This document shows positions 35,601-46,700 of a DNA stretch of 64,000 nucleotides, in pieces (the first letter of the stretch is position 1; each line of letters opens with the position of its first letter). A program made the position numbers and the translations under genes. Under the pieces are notes generated by a model. It saw only the letters and a list, made by a program, of their open reading frames with translations. It ran no database searches and had not been told where the DNA came from. The DNA is from Watersipora subatra (taxonomy: Eukaryota > Bryozoa > Gymnolaemata > Cheilostomatida > Watersiporidae), in assembly GCF_963576615.1 (NCBI RefSeq), contig NC_088708.1, positions 2,232,001 through 2,296,000 of the forward strand, in the 5' to 3' direction.

Positions 35601-38600
35601 TTCTTTACATATACAGCGCCTGTGTATATAGTTATACAAATGACCTCTGTACATATACAGCTCCTGTGTATTTAATTATACAAATGACTTCTGTACATAT
35701 GCTGCCCTGCGCACATAATTATACGTATGGCCTCTATACATATACAGCTTCTCTATACAATTATATAGATGACCTCTGTACATTTTCTGCTCCTGTGTAC
35801 ATAAAACATACAAAATCGCCATATGTGCTATGCCACTTACCAGCACGGAATTAATATGAAGACATCGGTAGACCGCAGAGAAATCTACAAGGTCCTGTGG
35901 ACTGGGTGGCTGGTAATAAAAAGCAACAAGATAAGGTGTAGAAGTGACAGGCTGTGACAAATAGTCAGTTATGACAGAATGAGTTTCAGTACATAGGGTA
36001 AATATATGCTGCTTGTGCTCTCAAAAAATGAAACAAAGATAACAGCGCGGAAACTTAGTGAGGCGAAAGTATACGATACAAAAAAGGAAATATTGCACTT
36101 TACATGATCCTCTAAATCTAAAAAGACTAAAATTGTATCTTGAATGTTTTAAGATATTTCGAGGATGTGAGAGTGTGTAGGATTGTAATTGCGAGCAGCT
36201 ACGAGTCTCATCATTATTATAGCACAGTATGTGTTCTTTCATATAAATACATCGGAAATACTGTCAATTTTAACCGTACAAAGAGAGCTGTACATGTATA
36301 CATGAAGTTGTCGTGGCAGAGAGCATTGGAAAATGAAATATGGTGTGACAACAACAAGTATGGTATTAATAACAAAAGACTACATGACACTTTCTTTATG
36401 GTGTGGATTCATCAGCTCTGAAATAACTACCAGGAGCTAACTACCAGGAGGTGCTAACTCCCCGCTGATTACTTTAGATACTCCGCAGACTGCTTTAGAT
36501 ACAGAGTCAAGCATTGAAGCTCGCATGAAACATTACTTATAGGTCCTTCATGTAATCTATCATCCGACTAAGTTCCGATGTTCTGACTGTTACCGATGAG
36601 TAGTGTGCAGAAGGCAAAAAATAGCTAACTAACCTCTTCCTCATCCTTGTTCGCTTCAGGACTTGCAAATGGATTTAAAGGATTGCTTGATTGTTTCTTT
36701 GCTAGTGTTTTGCGTGCCAAGTCAACATCCATTTTGGCTCTAACTGCAGTCTGCAGAGATATATAACTTGCATTACAAAAGAATTTACAAACAAATATAT
36801 AGTTCAGTGGGCTTCAACTACATGCATACAGTGTATGATATAACAGTGCACTATGTATAACGGAGCACTATGTATAACAGTGCACTATGTATAACGGTGC
36901 ACTATGTATAACAGAGCACTATGTATAACAGTGCACTATGTATAACGGTGCACTATGTATAACAGAGCACTATGTATAACAGCGCACTATGTATAACAGT
37001 GCACTATGTATAACAGTGCACTATGTATAACAGAGCACTATGTATAACAGTGCACTATGTATAACAGCGCACTATGTATAACAGTGCACTATGTATAACA
37101 GTGCACTATGTATAACAGAGCACTATGTATAACAGTGCACTATGTGCACTATATACACAAGGGTTAATCAGCTAACCTGAATCATTGCAGCCTCTCCCAC
37201 CCGAGAGCAGTGTCGTCTGATACTCTCAAGAAAATCTTTAAGGTCTGACATGGAAGCATCTTTGATCTGAGCTCTGATGGTAGGAATGGCTGAGCACATA
37301 TCCTGAGTAAACCTGAAGTGGGATATCCTAGGGAGATATGTGTGCTCGAGTTGCTCAAGGGTCTTCAGGGCTGGGTAGTACCTGCACGAGGTAGTCTTAT
37401 CATCATAATGCGACCGAAAAATGATCAAGGAAATACTCTAGAAATAATATGTCGCACTATATTAAGTCAGATGCTATATGAGTAGAAAACCACGATATCA
37501 GGTGTGTATAGAGACTATATCAGGTGTGTATAGAGACACTATATCAGGTGTGTAGAGACACCATATCAGGTGTGTATAGAGACTATATCAGGTGTGTATA
37601 GAGACACTATATCAGGTGTGTATAGAGACCATATCAGGTGTGTATAGAGACTATATCAAGTGTAGAAGAACACTATTGCAAATGTGTAGGGATAGTACAT
37701 CAGGTGTGTAGAGATGTTATGTCACTACCTGGTTGAAGGTGTTCTACAAGGACTATATCAGGTGTGTAGAGAGGTTGGCACTACCTAGATGAAGGTGCTC
37801 TACAAGGACTATATCAGGTGTGTAGAGATGTTGTCACTACCTAGTTGAAGGTGCTCTACAAGGACTATATCACGTGTGTAAAGATGTTATGTCACTACCT
37901 AGTTGAAGGTGCTCTACAAGGACTATATCAGGTGTGTAGAGATGCTATGTCACTACCTAGTTGAAGGTGCTCTACAAGGACTATATCGGGTGTGTAAAGA
38001 TGTTATGTCACTACCTAATTGAAGGCGCTCTACAAGGACTATATCGGGTGTGTAGAGATGTTATGTCACTGCCTGGTTGAAGGTGCTCTACAAGGACTAT
38101 TCTAAGATTGCTTGCTCTTGTAGGAGTTAAAAAAGAGTTGAACAGAAAAATATAGAATGGTGTGAATACCTTTTGGCTTTCATCTGTTCCTGCAGCTTTG
38201 CATACATTTCTAAAACTATAGCAAAACAGAAGTGTAAGAAAAGGTCAGCTACTACAAACATAATCAGCTACCAACTATCACATCTCTCAGCAAATACTAC
38301 CAACATAACCAGCTACTATCATATCTCTCAGCCAATATTACCAATATAACTAGCTATCAACTATCATATATCTCAGCAAATACTACCAACATAACTAGCT
38401 ACCAACTATCCTTTCTCTTAGCAAATGCTACAAGCGCACATCATTTAATAACAACAAATAAAAAAGAACAATTGCTTGGTTGAACAGTCGCAGGGTGTTG
38501 TATTCTCAGGCCTGAGTCTTGACAATTGTAAAATAACAAAAGTAGCAAATACACGTTCACTCTTTAGCTGTATTATAATCAGCCAAGTATACAGCTGATT

Positions 38601-39881
38601 AGATTTCCTTCGATTGTATATATGTACTTTCACAGCCTGTAATTGACAGAAGAGACACAAGTTTGCGAAGTTGTAACTTGACATTTATGGGACTTGATGC
38701 ATGATTAATTAACCAGGTGACCTCTCATACTTCTTAAAATTGAATCGCCACCATAAAGTCAATTCTCATACCTGGTAATGTTAGTTCCAAAATTTCCACA
38801 ACAGAGCAGGCATTGCGCTGTGTTTTTCGACAGGCTATCAGCTCATCAGCTTTGCTTATTAGTGGCCTGCTAGAGGCCTGTAGTTCACTGTCTACTTGTG
38901 AAATCTCATCCTGCACAACATCAACCGCTTACAATACATCTAGTCTAGTTTACATACAATAGTTTAGTGACCAACATGGCAACAAACATAACACTAGATC
39001 GAGTATAAAAACTAGCTTAGCTGCACTACTACTTCACTTCATGAAACCTATTATGTCACAGACGTAAGATGGAATTTATGCTAGATGTCAGAACTCGCGC
39101 ACATGTGATACGGTACATTCTCTATTGTCAGATATTAGTGACTCTCTTTGTTAGTTCATCTAAGAAACAAATCTAAAGACCAATTTTGATAATTAATTGA
39201 ACCGTTTTTCATAATTTTTTGCAGTATTTAAAATCTGGTTAAATACAATTCAGACTCATACCTTAACCAAGTTGGCCTGACCTCTGACTTGCAGCAACTC
39301 CCGAACAGCATCTATGAAGCCCTGGTAGTGTCTGTGACACATCTTCTCTATCTCTTTGTCTTGCAACAATATCCTTGCTTCAAGCTTCTTTAAAAAAGCC
39401 TCATGCTCTCCATCCTGATAGATTGTTCTAGATAAAAAATGAGATTGGTTACTTTGGTCATGCTAAATATTACTGTATGTTTGCATAGTTCTTTGCTAAA
39501 CCGTATATTCGCCATAGTTGATACAACATGAACATCAGTTACAAGTGAATAGTTGCATGTTAAAGTCTATCTGGTATTCGTTATCTGACAAACAGCTAGT
39601 AATTCACATTACTCTGAATTATCTGTTGGCTATGATGTTGGTAATTAGAGAAACTGGTAGTTAACAAATGTGGCAATATGAACATCTGATGACAGCGTAC
39701 GCAGAAGTACTATTAGTGCTTTTTTTAAACAGTATGAACAGGAGCAGCAATGGTAATACCTCAATGTAGAAGCTGTGTGTCCTTCAGATGACTCTAATTC
39801 AGTTATGAGGTGGTCGTGCTTTATATCCATTTCATCATTGGTTTGACGAACAAACTTTAGAATATTTGATGGAGTTTCCAT
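24505..39881 (-). CDS. EXOC6: exocyst complex component 6 (Sec15), complete, seventeen exons
   Basis: Exons in transcript order: 39881-39760, 39427-39262, 38910-38772, 38215-38170, 37381-37177, 36750-36634, 35909-35841, 35159-35029, 34633-34441, 34291-34088, 29295-29199, 28956-28752, 28100-27973, 27705-27599, 27197-27056, 25239-25053, 24631-24505. Phases agree throughout and give 794 residues; human EXOC6 is about 804. Sec15 landmarks: LLQDKEIEKMCHRHYQGF, VLEMYAKLQEQMKAKRYYPA, SMSDLKDFLESIRRH, DLVDFSAVYRCLHINSVL, FESYYRKQR, GLVTRNYMDELWE, GYGFAVTQFYDLL, TEIDDMIRKSTNVLLTRTLS, MFKDARNDAEERIY, ASSEPVPG, and AELRQLLDLVIYADWNSYI near the C-terminus. Family role: Sec15 is an exocyst subunit linking Rab GTPases on secretory vesicles to tethering at the plasma membrane. 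The start context ACCATGG is strong. Introns 8-11 and later ones carry many minisatellites. Intron 9 appears to use a GC donor. Confidence 0.95.
24799..25030. repeat. 31-bp minisatellite, ~8 copies, in EXOC6 intron 16
   Basis: The unit TTGAATAAACATTCAGTATA plus GTACTATTATG is repeated. The array stops about 17 bp from the splice donor of EXOC6 exon 16 (25052-25047). Confidence 0.9.
25885..26475. repeat. dispersed repeat R2, copy 1 (EXOC6 intron 15)
   Basis: About 550 bp here match 59275-59810 in inverted orientation. Shared blocks include ACCATTTTTGTGTAGAGTCG, TCATCTGATCGGAT-like, GATTAATTCGGCC-like and AGACTGGTGAA/TTCACCAGTCT, in collinear order with substitutions and small gaps. No domain or terminal repeat was recognised. 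Confidence 0.8.
27309..27592. repeat. two adjacent tandem repeats in EXOC6 intron 14
   Basis: At 27309-27410 there are four 29-bp units (CGCTTCTCTTACCAGCTATA, then TGCTATATC). From 27411 to 27592 there are five 36-44-bp units (AACCTACCTCCCTGTAGTAA, then ACAGACTCAAATAGAGTAAT). The second array ends within 10 bp of the exon 14 donor (27598-27593). Confidence 0.9.
27788..27935. repeat. direct repeat, ~74-bp unit, 2 copies
   Basis: TTATAGAACCAATATAGGTA, then TGATGCCAATTTGGATGTAA and GACAACCATCTATTTGTCTG, occur twice in EXOC6 intron 13. Confidence 0.85.
28206..28748. repeat. 12-bp minisatellite, ~45 copies, in EXOC6 intron 12
   Basis: The units ACACATGCTTAC and ACACCTGCTTAC alternate, with AAACATGCTTAC variants. 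The period is a multiple of three, so open frames repeating Y-T-C-L or A-Y appear; they are not genes. The last unit merges with the splice donor of exon 12 (GTGAGC on the minus strand at 28751-28746). Confidence 0.95.
29296..29924. other. EXOC6 intron 10 sequence, nothing recognised
   Basis: AT-rich intronic DNA. Short frames on both strands lack similarity or splice support. Confidence 0.5.
29925..31080. repeat. ACTACTACCG-type tandem repeat split by a DNA transposon
   Basis: Degenerate ACTACTACCGACTACTACT repeats occur at 29925-30085 and again at 30902-31080. The two halves are separated by an 816-bp TIR element, so the array predates the insertion. Confidence 0.9.
30086..30901. mobile_element. 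TA-flanked TIR DNA transposon (CAGTGGAACCTCGGTTCTCGA type)
   Basis: The left end CAGTGGAATCTTGGTTCTCG matches the reversed right end CAGTGGAACCTCGGTTCTCG. Extra GCGTTCGAGAACCGAA units stand inside the right end. A TA stands on each side (30084-30085 and 30902-30903), as expected for Tc1/mariner/pogo elements. No transposase frame is left. A 20-bp unit (ACGTCCCAGACGGTTCCTAC) is repeated three times at about 30597-30660. Confidence 0.85.
31150..31275. mobile_element. decayed pogo/Tigger-like terminus
   Basis: The repeated words CTTGTATCTCAAA, TTTCTCGTATGTTGAG and ATTCGTATGTCGAGG end in TGACTGT. They are like the element end at 300-424. Only this end was recognised. Confidence 0.5.
31509..32482 (+). 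repeat. ACTAGC/CCCGG-type repeat with tRNA-like segment, degenerate long copy
   Basis: The start (ACCCAGCATTGCCCCAATAA) is a diverged version of the head at 12679 and 20776. Near the end, about 32325-32392 is tRNA-like (TAGCCTTGTGGTTAGATGC as A box, GCGAGTTCAATTTTAG as B box). The tail is ACAAACTTTGAGATATATAG. It lies in EXOC6 intron 10. Confidence 0.55.
32546..32629. repeat. (AT)n microsatellite
   Basis: About 80 bp of almost pure AT dinucleotide, directly following the tail of the preceding repeat. Confidence 0.95.
33035..33468. repeat. minisatellite with 22/27-bp alternating units, ~18 copies
   Basis: The unit CTTCTGACTAGTTTGGTAGG plus TTACGAT alternates with a shorter version lacking the CGATC part. 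It lies in EXOC6 intron 10. Just after it, a 43-45-bp unit (AAACAACATGCTAGACAACT...) is present twice at 33512-33606. Confidence 0.95.
33607..34087. other. EXOC6 intron 10 sequence, nothing recognised
   Basis: Unique AT-rich DNA between the tandem arrays and exon 10. No exon or mobile element was seen. Confidence 0.5.
34281..34322. repeat. 21-bp tandem duplication of the EXOC6 exon 10 splice acceptor
   Basis: AACCCGTAGCCCTAGAACAC is followed by AACCCATAGCCCTAGAACAT. On the minus strand this gives two acceptors TTCTAG/GGCTA 21 bp apart. Only the proximal one (exon start 34291) keeps the frame open; the distal one (exon start 34312) reads GYGFVF and a stop. Confidence 0.9.
35265..35790. repeat. 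44-bp minisatellite, ~11 copies, in EXOC6 intron 7
   Basis: The unit TGTACATATACAGCTCCTGT, then GTATATAATTATACAAATGA and CCTC, repeats with drift. It fills most of the intron between exons 8 and 7. Confidence 0.9.
36842..37147. repeat. 17-bp minisatellite, ~18 copies, in EXOC6 intron 5
   Basis: The units GTGCACTATGTATAACA and GAGCACTATGTATAACA are interspersed. The array stops 24 bp from the exon 5 donor (37176-37171). Confidence 0.95.
37493..38105. repeat. two related tandem arrays in EXOC6 intron 4
   Basis: At 37493-37690 there are 22-25-bp units (CTATATCAGGTGTGTATAGA). At 37690-38105 there are about seven 58-61-bp units that keep that core and add TTATGTCACTACCTAGTTGA plus AGGTGCTCTACAAGG. 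The longer unit looks derived from the shorter one. Confidence 0.9.
38245..38425. repeat. 45-bp tandem repeat, ~4 copies, in EXOC6 intron 3
   Basis: The unit CTACCAACTATCACATCTCT, then CAGCAAATACTACCAACATA, repeats with drift. Confidence 0.85.
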
Positions 39882-42662
39882 GGTAGTTCACTGCTATTGG
39901 TTGCTAAAGTCATACATAGCTGTTCTAAGGAAACCCGTAACAATGAAACATCTGCTAGCAACTTGTTGACATCCTGTAGTATTTAAATCTTGAACTATGT
40001 ACTGATTTGCAATGATAAATTGTTTCATGAACAGTAATATTTATAATTGTTTATATCAAGACAAAAACTATTCCCTTCATGGTTTATGGGAATTGGTAGC
40101 GCTACCTTAGGTCTGGCTATGGCTTAATTATGATTCATTCACACACCTAATGTTAACATACTTTATACTTCAGATATGAATACTATACTCAGACAGGCTG
40201 TTTTAAGCCTTGAAAATAGAAATAAGGTACAGTACTATAAATCCAAGACGATTATCCTTTGCAATAGTCGTAAAAGGAAATTTACCTAAACCTACCTGTC
40301 ATTAGTTTTCAGATAAATTAGATATATTAGAGCATATGCATTCTGGTCTGGACTAGAGCCAGTGTATTACAGCGCCTGACAAAATAGTTAGGACATCAAT
40401 ATTTAATAGGCTAATTCAGACCAAATTTTTCATTTCAACATATTTGTTATCTCTATATTCTGGGTCGGCTGGCTAAGTTTGGTAAAGTTTGGCTTGATTT
40501 TTACGTGACTTGATGCATGACTATTTAATCCGCATGAATAATGTTTCCATTCCATTGACTTTATTCTCATGAAGTCAATTCTGATGGTTTATTTATTAAT
40601 AATAATCATTTAAAACAATTACACAAAAAAACTTTGATTTATAATGAAAAAAATATATCAGCGCTTGTGTAGCCACCAGCATCAAACATATAGAAGGAAT
40701 ATTCAAGACACCTTTAAATATATAATTTCTAGTAATAAGCCTACATTTAATGTTTTTTACAAATGTTAACCGTGGTATGCAGTGTTATAATGTAGAAAAA
40801 ATTCCCAAATAGTTCCGCAATAAATTATGAGCTCATGAGACTATGGGTGCCGTTAGAGACCATAAGGCACAAGATGATTTAATATGCTTTTTCTGTTTTT
40901 TTTTCTTCAAAGGGCTAACAGTGAGAAGTTTTCATGATTTACTATAGCTTCCTTATTATTTTCTAAGAAGTGGGAGGTCAATTTAGACTTGGCTACTGAA
41001 AGCAATCTTCGGACTTCTATGATAATTTGCACTGGATTTCTAAAAGCAATTTTCTGTCTATAAAAGCAACACAACGCTAAATTATTTGACTCATCATTCT
41101 AATAACGCATTAGTTAGAAAAAGATTTAAGTAGCATACACTGTATTACTAAAAATTTTGACAGACAAAGTTGTTTATCTTTCGCAATGCTACTTATTGGT
41201 AAACACAGACATCTGTAACGCTTCCTTGCTTTTTTGCCTACTTGCATATTGGTGACGATGCAAATAAAACGTCAAAAATTCAAAAACTAAACAACAAATA
41301 TGCCAGCTGATTTAGTTATTTATTCGCAAATATGTCAATATTAAGTCAAAATCGCAGTAATAGTGTGCGTTCTTCTGGAAAGGAGGAAACGGGTGTGCGC
41401 GATTTGGTTTAATTGACCTTCAGGTCGAGTGGTATTAGCAGAAGCCCGTTACAGTTGTAATAATCGTGGAACACTCTGATATCAAGCCGATTTCGATCAT
41501 TTCTCAAAGAATGTCAGAATGGCTATTCCACTAACAACGTTATAAACGATTCATTATTTGCAACCTGATTTTAACCGATCATTCAGTGGGTATGGTTGTA
41601 TGGTTTAGATTTATTATATAATAAGTAGTGTGTTTGTTTCAAATTTGTGGACCCTTTTACATATAAAAGGGGAGTCAACTCTCTAGCCTGATAGCAGGCC
41701 TGTGACGCATTAGAACTGCACCGCGTGATTGCAGTGTAGTACCCAGTATTTTTGGTAGGACATTGCAACGTTAAAAGTGCAGTAGACTTTTGTTGCTATT
41801 GTAATTGCGCTTTTACTGCAAATTACTCACTTTGATGAGTGTGATCTACTGCGCATGTACTTCCATGACGCACTCACTGACGCCCAGCAATGCATACACA
41901 TTGCAAATGTGCGGTCTTCAAAACTTAAAGCTGCATTTGCATTGCAACTGCACATTAGCATGAAGTTAATACTGTGGATCAACTGACCCTGCTGGTTTTG
42001 CAAACATTGGTACAGCATTGTACAAAAATTTTAAACACTATGTTCAGCAAGTTCATAAACTGGCACTTTAACTCCCATATCATTTCAGAATAGAAAGCCA
42101 GGTATTCTAACCATTTCAGTCAATAAAATTGGTGTTTTCAAGTTCAAGGAGTATTCAGTGTGAAGCAGGCTTTATTTTTCCTTCTAGTTTCATTTACTCT
42201 TAGCATTTTAGATTTGGCATACGCCAGTTTATAAGCATAATGTAGAAATATGAATAAGAAATACAAAAACAGTTTGTGATCTGCGTTTTTGCTGTTACAT
42301 TTAGTTTGCCCAGTAGAAATATGGTGGTCTGTTGGAGTTAATAGTTAAAACACACATGTATATGCCGCTACATCCTTTGCAACTGGCCTCTTGTTCTTTA
42401 TCTTATCTTTAGCTCACCCATTCAGTTGGTAAATGCCAGTTTAGATTACAGTCAAGTGAAACTTTCACTGATGTGAAACTGCAGCTTTGAAATTTTCCAG
42501 TAAGCGATGCGAAATTGGAGAAAACTTTTATATTTTATAAAATACACAAACTAATCTTATATTGTATTTTTTGGTTTCTATACTTTCACATTTTGTTAAA
42601 AAAAGTGCATCAGTTCACCATATTATATTTATTATTTACAGATATGGATATTTCATTTTTAT
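39882..42662. other. intergenic between divergent EXOC6 and YARS2, no gene seen
   Basis: It should include the EXOC6 promoter near 39.9 kb. The sequence is AT-rich. Short frames on both strands show no similarity. No tRNA, snRNA or transposon end was recognised. Confidence 0.5.
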
Positions 42663-43095
42663 CAGGTAATGGTCAGCTAAGAGCAGGTAATAGTTAGCTA
42701 AGAACAGGTAATGGTCGGCTCAGTGCAGGTAATGGTCAGCTAAGAGCAGGTAATAGTCAGCTAAGAGCAGGTAATGGTCGGCTAATAGCAGGTAAGGGTC
42801 AGCTAAGAACAGGTAAGGGTCGGCTAAGGGCAGGTTATAGTCGGTTAAGGACAGATAATGGTCAGCTAAGAGCAGATTAAGCGCAGGCAATAGTCAGATA
42901 AGAGTAGGTAATAGTCAGCTAAGAGCAGGTATTAGTCAGCTAAGAGCAGGAAATGGTCGGTTAAGGACAGGTAATGGTCAGCTAAGGGCAGGTATTGGTC
43001 AGCTAAGAGCAGGTATTGGTCAGCTAATTGCAGGTATCGATCAGTCAAGTGCACGTAATGGTTGGCTAAGGGCAGGTAATGGTCAGTCAGTTAAA
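42663..43095. repeat. 21-bp minisatellite, ~20 copies
   Basis: The unit GGTCAGCTAAGAGCAGGTAA plus T repeats with scattered changes. It lies in the intergenic region about 650 bp upstream of the first recognised YARS2 exon. Confidence 0.95.
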
Positions 43096-43743
43096 AAAAT
43101 CTGCATATGCATACATAGGTATTTCTCGATTATACTAGACGATATTATTAATATTAATGACAATTCATAGACATATTGTTAAGTTAGGAGATAGTTCCTA
43201 GAGATACTGTTAACATAAGTGAGGGTTCATAGAGATTTTGTTAATAGGACAATAATTCACAGAGCGTTTGCTACAAGCTCATCAAGCACTTTTGGTGAAA
43301 GGCGATTGTTAGAGTAAGATTGCCTGTTGCTGTCCTCAACCCCTAGTGTTCATCTCCTGCTCCAGTTAGATTCAACATAATGCATTCTGTGGTATGTGCA
43401 GGTTATATGTATGCCACAAACTTGCATACATAAAAGTGGACATCTTGTATTAAAATAACAAAGTGTGTCTTCATACATCAGGTCGGCAAGCAGCTATTAT
43501 GGTGTATTTAATAACAATAGGAAATCACTAGAAAACTAATATTTTTACTGTTCGTCATTAAATCTTCATAAATTCAGAATAACTAGTATTTGATTTCAGT
43601 GTTTTTATCATTTTGTAGGCCTACTCTCTCACTCAAGTCTATATATCTTGTATCCGTACAGTGACACCTAATTGGCAAGCAAAATTATCCTTGCGAGTTG
43701 TTATCCATAATTTCTATCCTTGCCCACCTTCACCACCTTGTGG

Positions 43744-46700
43744 ATGCTATTGACAGTGAGCAACTTCAAAATGAAATACATACATGAGATGATAAGCCGT
43801 GGAATGATCCAATCTTTGACCATCCCTCAAAAGAAAGTCGGTGCTGGAAGAATCGTAGTCCCGCGTCGCACTCCTGATCTGCGTCTCAAGGAGTCTTGGA
43901 GTTATAATCACTTGCCTAAGTCAGTTCTAAATTTTAATATACATATTTTTGAGGTTTCCATTTAGCACTTAGTCTTAGAAAGACCTAGAAACAACTTGAG
44001 AAACAATATTCATTCTTTTCGGGTGCTTAGCAAGAAATTAATTTGCATTTCTAGAATCTTAGACGTGATGTCTTCAACTCTGAGTGTCCCCCGTGCCATC
44101 TATTGTGGGTTTGATCCAACAGGAGCGAGTCTTCATCTTGGTCACATGACTGTCCTCTCTGTGCTGCTGAACCTGGCTAGGGCAGGCCACCATGTGATAG
44201 CCTTGGTATGAATATTCCCTGCATTTTTTTGGAATATTTCTTCCTTAGTCACCTGACTTCTAAAAAGAAACCAGTTTAAATAGAAATGCCAGGGAAGCAT
44301 GAGTATTATGTGTGATTGTTAAAGACTAACTTTATAAACTTATTGTCTCATGTCACTCTGACACGCATTGACATGTGGGCATATTAAAATGAAGCGCTGT
44401 ATTGATAAGCATGAATCTTCATTGTCTATGTATGACCTGATCTGACCCATGTTGCAGGTGGGCGGTGCGACAGCTCTGTTTGGAGATCCGACAGGGAAAA
44501 AGGAAAACAGAATGGCTGCCCAGAATGAAGCTATAGAAAAAAATGCTTTAGCAATTCAAACACAGCTTAAACATATCTTCTGTCAATATTCAACTAGACA
44601 TGACATTGACCCTGGCAATCTAAGGTTAGCCTATGTTCCTGTACTCTTATTATCAACAGTTCACATGGCATTAGTTTTCTTGCAAACCCACTTAGCATTG
44701 GAGTCTCATTTCAATTAACAAACTATAGGCTAGAACGCATAAAAGTTATTTACCGTATAAGAACTAAGCCTCAGGTCTAAAATTATCCTCACTCTACATG
44801 CTTGTTTTAGTGTGCTCAACAATATTGACTGGTACAAGTCACTGATGGTCGAGGATTTCATAGAGCTGGTCGCAAGTGAATTTAAACTCAACGACATGTT
44901 GGATAGAGCGATGTAAGTTTGACTGGACATTACTACTTCTCCGTTCTCACATTCTAACCACAAATTTCTTTAGTCTCTCAAGGTAGGTTATTTGAGGCAG
45001 CATCTTAACAGGAACCTTTTTGGCAGCTAATGCTCAAATAGGTCGTTTAACAAGCAACTTTCTAAGGTTTGTCCATGAGGCTGCTTAGTCGTTTGTTCAC
45101 TTTCCCTTTTGTCAAACATTACGTAGTTTTTGAATAAGTCTCATTCTCACAGGAAGCTATAGAGTTGTACTCAGGATCTTAGGATTGAATATTTTTTATG
45201 CAAAACTATAGGAATGAGTTCTAGCGTACTATAACAACGAAATCTTTCTCTGCAAAAGTACTGCCTTGCCTCTGTGTTTCACAGTGTTTTACTATATTAT
45301 ATGTTCAATCTATTAGCTTGGTATGTTGAAATGTCTGTGAGGTTCTCTGTTTGGCTATAAAAACCATCCCAAATCTACAAAATGTAAATGAACTTTTGGA
45401 TGTGAAAAAAAGTTGTATATCTTAAAATTGAGTGATCGTGAAGACATTCACTTATCTAGCTGCACTAAACTCTTTATTAGAGGCTGGTCTATGTAGATTA
45501 TGTAGTTCAAAGGCTGAACAGCCAAATAAACCATTTTATGTGTGTATGTGAGCATAACTTCCCAAATCAATTGACTGCAACATTACTTGAGTGAGGTTCA
45601 GATGATGCCCTAGGTGAACCATGCTTTAGCTTCTTCTATGTCCACTTCTATGCATCCCAGCTTTCAATCATTTTGCCAAAAGCCTGAATTTTAATTCAAA
45701 TCTTCCCTCATATAGCAAAATAATACTCAACGTTGTGTACATTCATTGCTTTACACAGAAGCCAATCAAAAGTTGAGCCATAAGACGAAGCATGTATTCT
45801 AAACAGAGTTGATCTCTTTATGGCTGGAGAGCCATTTCAAAATATTAGAAGTCCCTGGATATAAACATTTGCAGTATTTAAAACAAATCGCTTTAAAAAT
45901 TCTAATTCATCTCCATATTTAAAGAAGCTACATTTATAGCACAAGAATTTTACTAGTTCCAACGAAGAATATTCTGATTTAGGCTGGTTTGGTTTTATTC
46001 ATTATATTTTTGTTGTGGCTTCATCGCAAAAACACCTCAGTACTCCTGCAGTATTTACAGGAATTTTCCTCTCAATATTTGAAGGATATAGGAATATGAC
46101 ATGTAAAGGTTTACAACTCTCAATGAGCCACAACTTATTTATTTTCTGGTTCAAAGTAAAACTAAGTTTGGATTTGACTGCTATTAATTGGCTCACTAGT
46201 ATAGTTATAATATATTCTCACAAGTTTCCTCTATTATATTGTAGTTGCCTTTATATCCCGTATATGTGGATATAGCGTAATGTACGTATGTACGTAATAT
46301 TTACATCTACGTAATATTTACATGTACATAATATTTACATGTACACAATATTTACATGTACATAATAGTTACATGTACATATCACTCACATGTACATAAT
46401 ATTACATGTAAGTAATACTTACATGTACGTAATATTTACATGTACATAATATTTACATGATATTATGTACATGTACATAATATTTACATGTATGTAATAT
46501 TTACATGTACATAATATTTATATGTACATAATATTTACATGTACATAATATTTACATGTATATAATATTTACATGTACATATGTTTTATTAATTAATAAC
46601 AGCAACTAATTGGTTGCAAGCTTTTCTTACAGTTGTAATGTTACAATGACAATATAAGAATGTTTGCTATAATCACAGCTGATACAATTGATTCATTTCC

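Noticed and set aside
28206..38425. CRISPR-like arrays (regular repeats)
   Set aside because: The arrays have no unique spacers between units and lie in animal introns; they are minisatellites.
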